Shown here: positions 6,604 through 13,321 of the stretch, piece by piece
Numbering within the stretch: position 1 is the first letter of the stretch
How the letters are laid out: every line of letters starts with the position of its first letter
Assembly: GCA_016199665.1 (NCBI GenBank)
Contig: JACQGG010000249.1
Coordinates: forward strand, 1 to 15,854
Reading direction: 5' to 3'
DNA: 15,854 bases
Source of the DNA: Acidobacteriota bacterium
Lineage (GTDB): Bacteria > Acidobacteriota > UBA6911 > JACQSX01
The notes under the pieces: model-generated
Database searches by the model: none
The model's input: only the letters and a program-made list of their open reading frames with translations
What the model was told of the DNA's origin: nothing
Translations under genes and position numbers: made by a program

Positions 6604-6957
6604 GCCCTGCGCAAGTCAGAGAGTAAGATGAACCATCAATCAAACGTTTCGGCCGCGACTCAGGCGCGCCGATTGCCCAGACACTACTGTAGCACTACTG
6701 CCGCCGGCAAGAGCAAATGCTCAGTGTCCGATGGCGCAAGAACAGCCGAGCCGCGAGCGTCAGCGAGCGGACCCTCAATCCTGCCCGGTCGCCACCAGCC
6801 AGCGCAGGCAGGCCAGACGGGGACCTATCCTACGGCGGACCTCCGCATGCCAGGACGGGAGAGTCACGATAGAAACACCGGACGCTTCGCGATACCGGCT
6901 GGACTGAAGACGACCTTCGACGACTGGAGTTGCCGAAATAGAGGACTTCAAAGGACT
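6604..6957. other. Gap between dnaX and tRNA-Ser(CGA); no gene seen
   Basis: About 350 bases with no supported gene. The dnaX promoter should lie here unless the RNA genes and dnaX are co-transcribed; I find no strong hexamer pair. On the plus strand CACTACTG occurs twice (6682 and 6693), and GACACTACTG is also found at 3808 upstream of pseudoprotease B. GCGGACCTCCGC, a small hairpin within CGGCGGACCTCCGCAT (6833-6848), recurs at 7403-7418 on the other side of the SRP RNA gene. Confidence 0.5.
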
Positions 6958-7046
6958 TGGCGGAGAGGGTGGGATTCGAACCCACGTACCCTTTCGGGTA
7001 ACTCGATTTCGAGTCGAGCGCGTTACGGCCTCTTCGCTACCTCTCC
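6958..7046 (-). tRNA. tRNA-Ser (CGA anticodon), CCA encoded
   Basis: Minus-strand cloverleaf of class II type. The acceptor stem is GGAGAGG paired with CCTCTCC, with discriminator G and an encoded CCA at 6960-6958. The anticodon arm is CTCGA, loop CTCGAAA, TCGAG, giving anticodon CGA, which reads UCG. The long variable arm (TACCC...GGGTA) is typical of tRNA-Ser. The T arm holds GGTTCGAATCC. It lies between the SRP RNA gene and dnaX. Confidence 0.95.
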
Positions 7047-7090
7047 GTGCAAGTGCAAAGTGTCAAGCCGCAGGAATACAAGTGAAAACA

Positions 7091-7124
7091 TGACTTGTAT
7101 TCTTGCCCTTTTTCACTTGTCCCC
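7091..7124. repeat. 34-bp repeat, left flank of the SRP RNA gene
   Basis: The plus strand starts TGACTTGTATTCTTGCCC and ends CACTTGTCCCC. Its reverse complement matches 28 of 34 positions at 7258-7291, so the SRP RNA gene (7130-7234) sits inside an inverted repeat. The left copy begins just three prime of the RNA. Next to it, AATACAAGT (7075-7083) and ACTTGTATT (7093-7101) form a separate nine-base-pair hairpin. It could serve in termination or processing, but no run of T follows on the transcribed strand. Confidence 0.6.
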
Positions 7125-7129
7125 TCAAT

Positions 7130-7234
7130 GGGGCCCTCGGGAGACCTGCGGCACAAGCGCACGACCTCTTAATGCTGCTTCCTTCCGGACCTGACATGAT
7201 TCGAGGAGCGCTTTGCACAGGGCCCGAAGACCCC
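7130..7234 (-). ncRNA. ffs: Bacterial small SRP RNA (4.5S)
   Basis: The minus strand contains GTCAGGTCCGGAAGGAAGCA, the near-invariant domain IV hairpin with the GGAA tetraloop and the asymmetric loop bound by Ffh. The ends pair over at least twelve base pairs: GGGGTCTTCGGG at the five-prime side with CCCGAGGGCCCC at the three-prime side. That gives a rod of about 105 nt, the usual size of the short bacterial form without an Alu domain. It functions in co-translational membrane targeting with Ffh and FtsY. Exact ends are set by pairing, not by known transcripts. Confidence 0.95.
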
Positions 7235-7257
7235 GTTCAAGGGACAAGTGACAACAA

Positions 7258-7291
7258 GGGAACAAGTGACAAGGAGCAAGAATACAGGTGA
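7258..7291. repeat. 34-bp repeat, right flank of the SRP RNA gene
   Basis: Inverted partner of 7091-7124 (28 of 34 positions). It is preceded by another partial unit, GGGACAAGTGACAACAA, at 7241-7257. Being just upstream of the SRP RNA, it may overlap that gene's promoter region, where I could not identify clear hexamers. Confidence 0.55.
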
Positions 7292-7441
7292 GCGAGTGGC
7301 CCCTATTGTCCTGTAGCAACAGCGGAATCGAGAATGGCTGGGACGGGCCCTGGCGCGTCTCTACCCGCCGGAACGGGTGCACAAGAGTTTCAATTCCTGT
7401 ATCGGCGGACCTCCGCATCCCTGCTTGACACTTTTGACTTT

Positions 7442-7493
7442 ACTTGGATTCTTTCCCCTTGTCCCTCACTTGTACTCTTCCGCCTTGTCCCTC
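7442..7493. repeat. Tandem 26-bp repeat beside tRNA-Ser(GGA)
   Basis: Two head-to-tail units, 7442-7467 and 7468-7493, agree at 22 of 26 positions. Both start ACTTG and end CCTTGTCCCTC. They have the same orientation and core as the unit at 7091-7124. They lie ten bases beyond the three-prime end of the minus-strand tRNA-Ser(GGA), as the 7091 unit lies just beyond the SRP RNA. The rest of 7235-7503 carries no gene I can support. Confidence 0.65.
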
Positions 7494-7503
7494 ACCACTT
7501 GAA

Positions 7504-7593
7504 TGGCGGAAAGGGTGGGATTCGAACCCACGGTACACTCTCGCGTACACACGCTTTCCAAGCGTGCTCCTTCAGCCACTCGGACACCTTTCC
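7504..7593 (-). tRNA. tRNA-Ser (GGA anticodon), CCA encoded
   Basis: Minus-strand class II tRNA. The acceptor is GGAAAGG with CCTTTCC, discriminator G, and encoded CCA at 7506-7504. The anticodon stem CACGC/GCGTG closes loop TTGGAAA, so the anticodon is GGA, reading UCC and UCU. A long variable arm (TACGCGAGAGTGTA) follows, and the T arm contains GGTTCGAATCC. It is transcribed in the same direction as the SRP RNA and the second tRNA-Ser. Confidence 0.95.
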
Positions 7594-7663
7594 GCACGCT
7601 GCAAAATTACAGGTTAGCGTATTCGCCGGCGCCGGTACAGCAGATTATGCCCGTCTTGCCCGT

Positions 7664-9004
7664 CTACGCCCCCGGCATCGCTTTCTTCAAGGGCTTCAAC
7701 AGGAAGAACAGCACTGCGGCCGTCGCCAGCGCCATCAGCGCCAGAACCAGAAAAAACAGCGAATGGCTCCAGACCTTCCAGTAAACTCCGATGGCGGTCA
7801 GCTTGTTGCCCAGAGCCGTGGCGACAAACCATCCTCCCATCATCATGGACTTCATCCGGGCGGGCGCCACTTTAGAAACCAGGGAGAGGCCCATCGGGCT
7901 CAAACAAAGCTCTCCCACCGAAATCAGGGCGTAGGCGCCAATCAGCCAGAGCGGCGAAACTCTTCCCGTATCTCCACCGGCCAGAGCCGCAGCGTAAAGG
8001 ACCAGGCACGAGGCCCCGGTCAGCAGCATTCCAATGAATATCTTGCTTGGCGTAGACGGCTCAATCCCGCGCCGCCCCAGCCAGCGCCAGAAGGCGACCA
8101 GCGGCAAGCTTAGAGTAATAATAAAGAACGGATTGATGGCGTTGGAGATGACACCGGAGACCTGAAACCCCCAGGACTGCCAGTCGGTATTATCGTCGGC
8201 CCAGTAGGTAAGCGTCGATCCATTCTGGTGAAACACCATCCAGAAAACGATGACGACGGCAAAGACGACAAGCAGCGCAAAAATTCTCGTCCGGTCCGGA
8301 ATTGCCGCCATGGGATCGGCGGCATCAGCCGGATCCACCGCCGATGTCTGCTGCGCGCCCCGCGCGCCCCGGTCGATTCCGACGACGTCGCGCTTCCATC
8401 TCCAGAAGATCCCAAGGGAAAAAAGCATCCCCACGGCCGCCACCGCGAAGGCAATGTGAAATCCCAAACGCTGCATCACAAACTCCGCCACGACGGGAGC
8501 GAGGAAGGCGCCGATGTTAATTCCCATATAGAAGATATTGTAGGCCGCGTCCCGCAGCGCGCTTCCCGGAGGATACTGGCTGCCGACCAGCGCCGAGATG
8601 TTCGGCTTGAAGAAGCCGTTTCCCGTCACCAGGCAGCCGAGCGCCAGGTACAGAATTGTCTCGGAGGGGAAAGCCATCAGAATATGTCCGGCAATGAAAA
8701 AGAGAGCCCCCACCATGATAGAGCGGCCGACTCCCAGCATGCGATCCGCAAGCCAGCCGCCGATCAAAGGACTGGCATAGACGCACATCTGGTACCAGGA
8801 GTAGACGCGGATTGCCGTCGCCTCGGTCCAGCCGAATCCCTGCTGCGCATCGCGCAGGTAGAGCACCAGCATCGCCAGCATGGTATAGAAGCTGAAGCGC
8901 TCCCACATCTCCGTGGCAAACAGAATATAGAGACCCTTGGGGTGCTTTTCCGCCGGGGCCATCAGCGCATCTTCATGTTTTCCGAGCGTACTGGAAGCTC
9001 GCAT
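7664..9004 (-). CDS. POT/PTR2 family proton-coupled oligopeptide transporter
   Basis: A 446-residue inner-membrane protein of the major facilitator superfamily, peptide transporter (POT) branch, with about 12 hydrophobic segments. Signatures seen: E32-x2-E35-R36-F37-x2-Y40 (the proton-coupling ExxERFxxY motif in the first membrane helix), GWLADRMLG after helix 2, GNGFFKPNISALVG near helix 4, and DAAYNIFYMGINIGAF (the PTR2 signature) near helix 5. The C-terminal half has ISVGELCLSPMGLSLVSKVAP. The family imports di- and tripeptides with protons. I start at ATG 9004, which has GGAG nine bases upstream; an ATG at 8962 is possible and would remove 14 residues. It is somewhat shorter than the 480-500 residues common in the family, mostly in the interhelical and C-terminal loops. 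It stands alone as a transcription unit. Confidence 0.9.
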   Translation of the reverse strand: MRASSTLGKHEDALMAPAEKHPKGLYILFATEMWERFSFYTMLAMLVLYLRDAQQGFGWTEATAIRVYSWYQMCVYASPLIGGWLADRMLGVGRSIMVGALFFIAGHILMAFPSETILYLALGCLVTGNGFFKPNISALVGSQYPPGSALRDAAYNIFYMGINIGAFLAPVVAEFVMQRLGFHIAFAVAAVGMLFSLGIFWRWKRDVVGIDRGARGAQQTSAVDPADAADPMAAIPDRTRIFALLVVFAVVIVFWMVFHQNGSTLTYWADDNTDWQSWGFQVSGVISNAINPFFIITLSLPLVAFWRWLGRRGIEPSTPSKIFIGMLLTGASCLVLYAAALAGGDTGRVSPLWLIGAYALISVGELCLSPMGLSLVSKVAPARMKSMMMGGWFVATALGNKLTAIGVYWKVWSHSLFFLVLALMALATAAVLFFLLKPLKKAMPGA

Positions 9005-9147
9005 AGGTCAATGCTCCATGGTGGGTCTCTGCCGGGACAAGATGGCCGCGAAGGCGCGAAGAGCGCGATGCTTCTCCCCGGCTTTGGCTCCGTCCGCAAA
9101 GCTCATTCGCCCCCTCCCGGATCGTGTGAACCCGTCGTAACCGCTAA

Positions 9148-9246
9148 TGATGCCAAGGTTGAACTAAATCTACGTCCCAAATAACTGCAAGGCGGCGACA
9201 TGCCCAGCGGATCTCACTTGATGACAAGGTTGAACTAAATCTACGT
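9148..9246. promoter_or_regulatory. Two 28-bp direct repeats (operator-like) before the SDR gene
   Basis: Units at 9148-9175 and 9219-9246 differ at one position and share CAAGGTTGAACTAAATCTAC. They start 71 bases apart, close to seven helical turns. In the right unit TTGAAC and GTTCAA form a dyad (9230-9250) around a nine-base centre; the left unit has a damaged right half (GTCCCAA). They lie 100-200 bases upstream of the SDR start and between divergent genes, so they may be operators for either. The stretch 9005-9344 otherwise holds no gene. Confidence 0.55.
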
Positions 9247-9344
9247 TCAACACCGGCAAAAATCTAGGAAAATATGGTAAGGCGCGCCAGATCCACGTCT
9301 CCTGGAGCAGGGGCGCCGGAGTTCTCCAGGAAACGGAGAGTGAT

Positions 9345-10004
9345 ATGCCAGGACGGCAAGTCTTCATCACTGGAGCCACCGGGTATATGGGCCGCGGCCT
9401 CATTCCCCTGCTGCTGGCGAGGGGCCATTCGGTGCGGGCTCTGGCGCGCGCCGGCTCGGAGCACAAGCTGCCGGGCGGCAGCCAGGCGGTTACCGGCGAT
9501 GCGCTCAATCAGACGACTTTCTCCGCTCAGATTGCCCCCTGCGATACCTTCGTCCACCTGATCGGCGTTCCCCACCCCAGCCCGGCCAAAGCGGAGCAGT
9601 TCAAGAGGGTGGACTTGGTTTCCATCCGCGAGGCGGCGGCCGCCGCCGTGCGCGCGCAAATCCGGCATTTTGTCTACGTCAGCGTGGCGCAGCCCGCTCC
9701 CCTCATGGAGGCCTACATCCGCGTACGGGCCGAAGGTGAAGTATTGATTCAGAAGGCCGGCTTGAATGCAACCATTTTGAGGCCCTGGTACGTACTCGGC
9801 CCAGGGCACTGGTGGCCTCGGTTGCTCCTCCCCGGCTACTGGGCGCTGGAGACGTTTCCGTCAACCAGGGAAACGGCCCGGCGGCTCGGCTTGGTCAAGC
9901 TGGATCAAATGCTCCGCACACTTCTTTACGCTGTGGAACATCCCTGTTTCGGCATCCGGCTCCTGACGGTCGCCGACATCCGGCGCGGCGGAATTCCGGA
10001 TTAA
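9345..10004 (+). CDS. NAD(P)-binding atypical SDR / NmrA-like protein
   Basis: A 219-residue Rossmann-fold protein. The dinucleotide motif TGATGYMG (9-16) is the TGxxGxxG form of extended and atypical short-chain dehydrogenases. An acidic D52 follows the third strand, HLIG (71-74) is the usual NAG-like strand, and YVSV appears at 111-114. In the catalytic position Y124 is followed by R128 instead of Lys (YxxxR). ILRPWYVLGPG (144-154) is the substrate-side motif of NDUFA9/NmrA-like proteins. The missing Lys points to a redox-sensing or structural role, or to altered catalysis. GGAG six bases before the ATG supports the start. It is a single gene preceded by the duplicated operator-like element. 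Confidence 0.82.
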   Translation: MPGRQVFITGATGYMGRGLIPLLLARGHSVRALARAGSEHKLPGGSQAVTGDALNQTTFSAQIAPCDTFVHLIGVPHPSPAKAEQFKRVDLVSIREAAAAAVRAQIRHFVYVSVAQPAPLMEAYIRVRAEGEVLIQKAGLNATILRPWYVLGPGHWWPRLLLPGYWALETFPSTRETARRLGLVKLDQMLRTLLYAVEHPCFGIRLLTVADIRRGGIPD

Positions 10005-10377
10005 CGGGAAGCCACTCCATTCCAGAGGACAACCCTGGCCTCCCAGGGCCTCACAGGCGAGGCTATTGGATTCCAGCCTTCCGGGTCTGACTTATTGCGC
10101 GTATTTCAGAAATGGACAGCGCCCGTCGCGCTGGCCGCGCCAGCTACTTTCCGGTGCGAAATGAGTTTGACCGCCACCGCAGAGCCTTCGCGCAGCGTAG
10201 CCGCAACCCAGATCTTGTTCTGAACGGCGGTGGATCCGCCCTCAACGCAGAGGTCGCAGAGAATGCGCCGAGGTTTTTTCTCTGCACCCCCTCAGCGTCC
10301 CTGCGGTGAGCACGAGAAAGTGATTCTTGATGCACCGGAAAGCAGCCAGTCCAGCCAGTCCGCCAGTCCGCCGCTGG
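10005..10377. repeat. Repeat-rich gap after the SDR gene
   Basis: No gene is supported. Bases 10167-10208 are an inverted copy of the dispersed block seen at 188-226 and 12341-12373 (here read as GACCGCCACCGCAGAGCC). Bases 10243-10273 hold a degenerate CGCAGAG repeat. CGCAGAGAATGCGC (10255-10268) and CAGATCTTGT (10209-10218) both recur beyond the oxidoreductase, at 11958-11971 and 11970-11979. A minus-strand frame crossing this stretch is built from these repeats and has no protein-like features. Confidence 0.6.
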
Positions 10378-10406
10378 TTGAATTTGTCCAGGCAATAAAG
10401 TATTCT
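10378..10406 (+). promoter_or_regulatory. Candidate promoter of the oxidoreductase gene
   Basis: TTGAAT (10378-10383), 17 bases, then TATTCT (10401-10406): a sigma-70-like pair with ideal spacing and four of six matches in each hexamer. It would give a leader of roughly 165 bases before the ATG at 10581. The surrounding composition turns AT-rich relative to the flanking repeats. Confidence 0.45.
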
Positions 10407-10441
10407 TCACAGCTTAAATTTCTAAGGAGGACAAAGCAGGA

Positions 10442-10480
10442 ATGACCTTGACGAGATTGCAAATAAAGCGGTCGGGGTGA
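10442..10480 (+). other. Possible 12-codon leader ORF
   Basis: ATG at 10442 opens a 12-residue frame ending at TGA 10478-10480. AAGGAGG lies 11-12 bases upstream and AGGA directly before the ATG, a better ribosome site than that of the large gene downstream. It is followed by a hairpin at 10513-10527. It could be an attenuation leader, but so short a frame may occur by chance, and it contains no run of one regulatory amino acid. Confidence 0.25.
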
Positions 10481-10512
10481 GAAGGAAGACATCGAGAAAT
10501 AGTCTGTTCCCA

Positions 10513-10527
10513 TGTGGCTTTGCCACA
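10513..10527 (+). terminator. Short leader hairpin (TGTGGC-TTT-GCCACA)
   Basis: A perfect six-base-pair stem with a three-base loop. A T-rich tract (ATTTTACCTTTT) begins only about six bases later, so it is at best a weak intrinsic terminator or attenuator between the candidate promoter at 10378 and the gene at 10581. Confidence 0.3.
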
Positions 10528-10580
10528 CCGGCGATTTTACCTTTTGACTTCATTAATAATTTTTTCCGAGACAAGAATCG

Positions 10581-11942
10581 ATGATTGAAAATATCAGTGA
10601 ACCGAAACATTGCGTTGCCATCATCGGCGGTGCGGTAGCCGGATCCACGGCTGCGGAAGTGCTGGCCGATGCGGGTGTTGTTTGTGTGGTATTCGAGCAG
10701 AACGACCGGCCCTATGGAAAAATTGAGGACGGTCTGCCACGCTGGCATGTCAAGCAGCGCAAGATGGAATACGAAACGATTGATGGCCGGCTCGACAGGC
10801 CTAACGTCATTTTCGCCCCGCGAACCCGCCTGGGCCAGGATCTTGATTTTCACGATCTGGTTCAGAACTGGGGTTTCAGCGCCATTCTTCTCGCCAACGG
10901 CGCGTGGAAGGACCGGCCGCTGCCTGTGGACGGAATCGATCAGTACGTCGACAAGGGCCTCATTTACCAGAACCCGTTCATTTACTGGTTCAACCACAAG
11001 AATGAAAAGGCCTACCCCGGACCCCGATATGTAATTCCCGAGGGGACCATCGTCATCGGCGGAGGGCTGGCCTCGATCGACGTCGTCAAGGCGGTTCAGG
11101 TTGACCTTTATGAGGCGGCCCTGCGCTCCAGGGGGATTGAGACGACCATGCTGGAGCTCGAGCACAAGGGCATTCCAGCGATTTGCGCGGCCCATGGCGT
11201 CGACCCTGCGGCGCTGGGGGTCAAGGATTGCGTACTTTACTATCGCCGGCGGGCGGTGGATATGCCGGTGGCGCAGCCTCCCGACAACGCAACACCCGAA
11301 CAGATGGCGAAAACGCAGGCAGTGCGCCAGAAGCTTCTCTCCAAGGTTCTGGAAAAGTTTCGGGTCCGTTTTTTCGAGTGTCACTTGCCCACCGCCGCGA
11401 TTACCGAAGGGGACCGGCTGGTCGGCCTTCGTTTTGTGCAAACCCGGGTGGAGGGGAGGAATGCGCATCCGATTCCAGGGACGGAAACGGATGTCCTGTC
11501 CCCCCTGGTGATCTCTTCCATCGGCAGCGTCCCGGAACCCATCGCGGGCGTTGAAATGAAGGGCGACTTTTACCGTTTTAAGGATTGGGACACCGGAGAA
11601 TATGCACCTGCCGAGCGCGTGTTTGGAGTGGGCAATGTCGTCACCGGGCAAGGCAACATTGCCGTCTCACGCAAGCACGCCGCCTTCGTCGCCAGGCATC
11701 TGGTGGAGAACTACCTGGGGATCGGAGATGGCGAGCGGGACATTTCACCTGCCTATAGAGGAGCGGAAGACCGGGTGCGCCAGCAACTGGAAAAAGTGGA
11801 GGCTTCGCTTCAGCGCCACGCTCCGCTGGCCCCGGAGCAGGTGAATACAATACTGGAGCGAGTCGGCAGCCGTCTCCACCAGCTTGGCTGCGCGGGCTAC
11901 CGGGAATGGATCGACAAGGTCACTCCGCCCGATCTGGAGTGA
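10581..11942 (+). CDS. FAD/NAD(P)-dependent oxidoreductase (GltD/adrenodoxin-reductase-like)
   Basis: A 453-residue two-dinucleotide-binding flavoprotein. The N-terminal FAD loop is IIGGAVAGSTAAE (14-26), a variant GxGxxG with acidic E39 closing the second strand. A second Rossmann loop IVIGGGLASID (157-167) should bind NAD(P)H. Near 346-360, VFGVGNVVTGQGNI gives the closing FAD-contact motif that precedes the last active-site helix in this superfamily. There is no CxxC redox pair at the thioredoxin-reductase or lipoamide-dehydrogenase positions, so it is more like ferredoxin-NADP reductase or glutamate synthase small subunit types. The electron partner is unknown; thioredoxin lies 1.6 kb downstream, but the gene in between is on the opposite strand. 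The Shine-Dalgarno before ATG 10581 is weak. The last 80 residues are helical and not part of the catalytic core. Confidence 0.85.
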   Translation: MIENISEPKHCVAIIGGAVAGSTAAEVLADAGVVCVVFEQNDRPYGKIEDGLPRWHVKQRKMEYETIDGRLDRPNVIFAPRTRLGQDLDFHDLVQNWGFSAILLANGAWKDRPLPVDGIDQYVDKGLIYQNPFIYWFNHKNEKAYPGPRYVIPEGTIVIGGGLASIDVVKAVQVDLYEAALRSRGIETTMLELEHKGIPAICAAHGVDPAALGVKDCVLYYRRRAVDMPVAQPPDNATPEQMAKTQAVRQKLLSKVLEKFRVRFFECHLPTAAITEGDRLVGLRFVQTRVEGRNAHPIPGTETDVLSPLVISSIGSVPEPIAGVEMKGDFYRFKDWDTGEYAPAERVFGVGNVVTGQGNIAVSRKHAAFVARHLVENYLGIGDGERDISPAYRGAEDRVRQQLEKVEASLQRHAPLAPEQVNTILERVGSRLHQLGCAGYREWIDKVTPPDLE

Positions 11943-12520
11943 GCGGCGTTGCCCTTCGCAGAGAATGCGCAGATCTTGTAGTAATCCGGTTAGCCATTTG
12001 GTTGCCGCTCTGCCGCGCTAAGAACTCTGCGTAGCAAGTTGGAAAGTTCTTGTTTTTTGCAAAGATGTTTCGTGACCCGAGACCGAAATTGCCTCTGGAG
12101 TCTTTCGCCCGGAAAGGGCGAAGGGAGATTAGCCAGGGCAAGCGCGTAGAGCGCGCGGCCCCTGGGTGCGGGGAGATTTCTTGAAATATTAGGGCGCCCT
12201 GGAGGGGCGCAGAAGGGGGAGGTCCGGCCCGGCGCCCCTTCAGGGCGCCCAACCCGATGAAGGTGGCGTTCTCCAGGGGCTGCGCGCTGCGCGCTTGCCC
12301 CTGCTAACATCGGCCGCCCTTCCAGGGCACGGTGGCTTTGGTTGCGGCTACGCCGCGCGAAGGCGCGGCGGTGATTGAGGACTGGCGGCCGTTTTGGAGC
12401 AAGATCTTTCGGTTCCAGCTCTGCCGAGCGAAGTCTCCGCGGTCAATGAACTCCTCGACACACCGAAAACTCATTGGCTCGGCCCTTCTTGAGGCGGGCC
12501 TTGGGGCGCCCCTCTTCCCT
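11943..12520. repeat. Repeat- and hairpin-rich gap between oxidoreductase and rsmA
   Basis: No gene is supported. A strong hairpin CTTTCGCCC-GGAAA-GGGCGAAGG lies at 12102-12124. Bases 12115-12157 repeat 121-164. Bases 12274-12303 (stem CAGGGGC/GCCCCTG) are an inverted relative of the same GCAAGCGCG unit. Three more hairpins use GGCGCCC/GGGCGCC-type stems at 12194-12210, 12231-12249 and 12316-12328. Bases 12341-12373 are the third copy of GCGGCTACGCCGCGCGAAGG. CAGATCTTGT at 11970 matches 10209. The composition is that of nested REP-like units. Confidence 0.65.
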
Positions 12521-13315
12521 TCATCGGCCGGAGTTGCAGGAGAGAAGGGCCAGGGCTGCATACCGCTCGGCCGGGATTTCTTCGGGCCGCACCGACGGGG
12601 AAATTCCCGCAGCCGCCAATAAACCGGCCGAAAACCGGGATCCCTTCAAATTATTCTGGATAGTCTTTCGACGCTGCCCGAAAGCCTGCTTCAGCAAATC
12701 CTTCAAAACGGCCCAGACGGCCGGGTCATAGCTCCAGTCGGACCGATGCGTCAGGCGAAGCACCCTTGAATCGACCTTGGGACAGGGAGTAAAGGCCGCC
12801 GGCGGAACCCGAAATCCCTTCTCAACTTCATAGGCGAGCCGGCAAATACAGGAAAGATAGCCAAAGTCTTTGGATCCCGGACCGGCGTCGATTCGCTGCG
12901 CAACCTCCTGCTGCACCATGAAGATCATTTCAGAGAAAAAAGGGCGCCATTCCGGCTCCGCAAATCGCAGCACCAGGTGCGTGGCCACGCTGTAAGGAAG
13001 ATTGCCGAAGACCTTGCGTCTCCCGAAACAGGCGATCCGACTCGGGTCAAAGACCCGTATGTCCCCCACGTGAAGCTGCGCCTGTGGATACCGAGTAAAC
13101 AACGGAACCAGCCAGGTGGCGGCAAGTGCTGCATCCAGCTCCACGGCAACCAAGTCGCTGCTGAGCTCGAGCAGACTTCGGGTCAGAGCCCCCGTGCCCG
13201 GGCCGATTTCCATCAAAGGCTCCCCTGGCTTTACGCGACCGAATTGGACAATGCTGCGGATAGTTGTTGGGGCGTTGAGAAAGTTTTGACCCAGTGCTCT
13301 CCTGGAGTGATTCAT
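12521..13315 (-). CDS. rsmA: 16S rRNA dimethyladenosine transferase RsmA (KsgA)
   Basis: A 264-residue S-adenosylmethionine-dependent methyltransferase that dimethylates two adjacent adenines near the three-prime end of 16S rRNA during small-subunit assembly. Motifs: LGQNFL (8-13), EIGPGTG (36-42, SAM loop), acidic E59 after the second strand, GDI (84-86), NLPY (105-108, the adenine-stacking catalytic motif), then VQQEVAQR and PPAAFTPCPKVDS, and a C-terminal helical domain with FGQRRKTI. Length is near the family norm of about 270. The start at 13315 gives the usual RRALGQNF N-terminus. No Shine-Dalgarno precedes it; instead a -10-like hexamer lies six bases upstream, suggesting a leaderless message. 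It is divergent from the thioredoxin gene. Confidence 0.96.
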   Translation of the reverse strand: MNHSRRALGQNFLNAPTTIRSIVQFGRVKPGEPLMEIGPGTGALTRSLLELSSDLVAVELDAALAATWLVPLFTRYPQAQLHVGDIRVFDPSRIACFGRRKVFGNLPYSVATHLVLRFAEPEWRPFFSEMIFMVQQEVAQRIDAGPGSKDFGYLSCICRLAYEVEKGFRVPPAAFTPCPKVDSRVLRLTHRSDWSYDPAVWAVLKDLLKQAFGQRRKTIQNNLKGSRFSAGLLAAAGISPSVRPEEIPAERYAALALLSCNSGR

Positions 13316-13321
13316 TTTTTG

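Noticed and set aside
5998..7194. A 398-residue plus-strand frame across the dnaX start, tRNA-Ser and SRP RNA region
   Set aside because: It is antisense to dnaX, passes through a tRNA gene and into the SRP RNA, and has no protein-family features.
7442..7493. CRISPR array
   Set aside because: Only two head-to-tail units with no spacer between them and no cas genes.
10144..10410. An 88-residue minus-strand frame in the gap after the SDR gene
   Set aside because: It is composed of the dispersed block and degenerate CGCAGAG repeats, which appear non-coding elsewhere in the window.
10422..11651. A 409-residue minus-strand frame opposite the oxidoreductase
   Set aside because: The plus-strand frame has clear Rossmann motifs; the antisense frame is its shadow.
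12304..12561. A minus-strand frame of 85 residues beyond rsmA
   Set aside because: It is made of REP-like repeat DNA and overlaps the rsmA end; no ribosome site or family signature.
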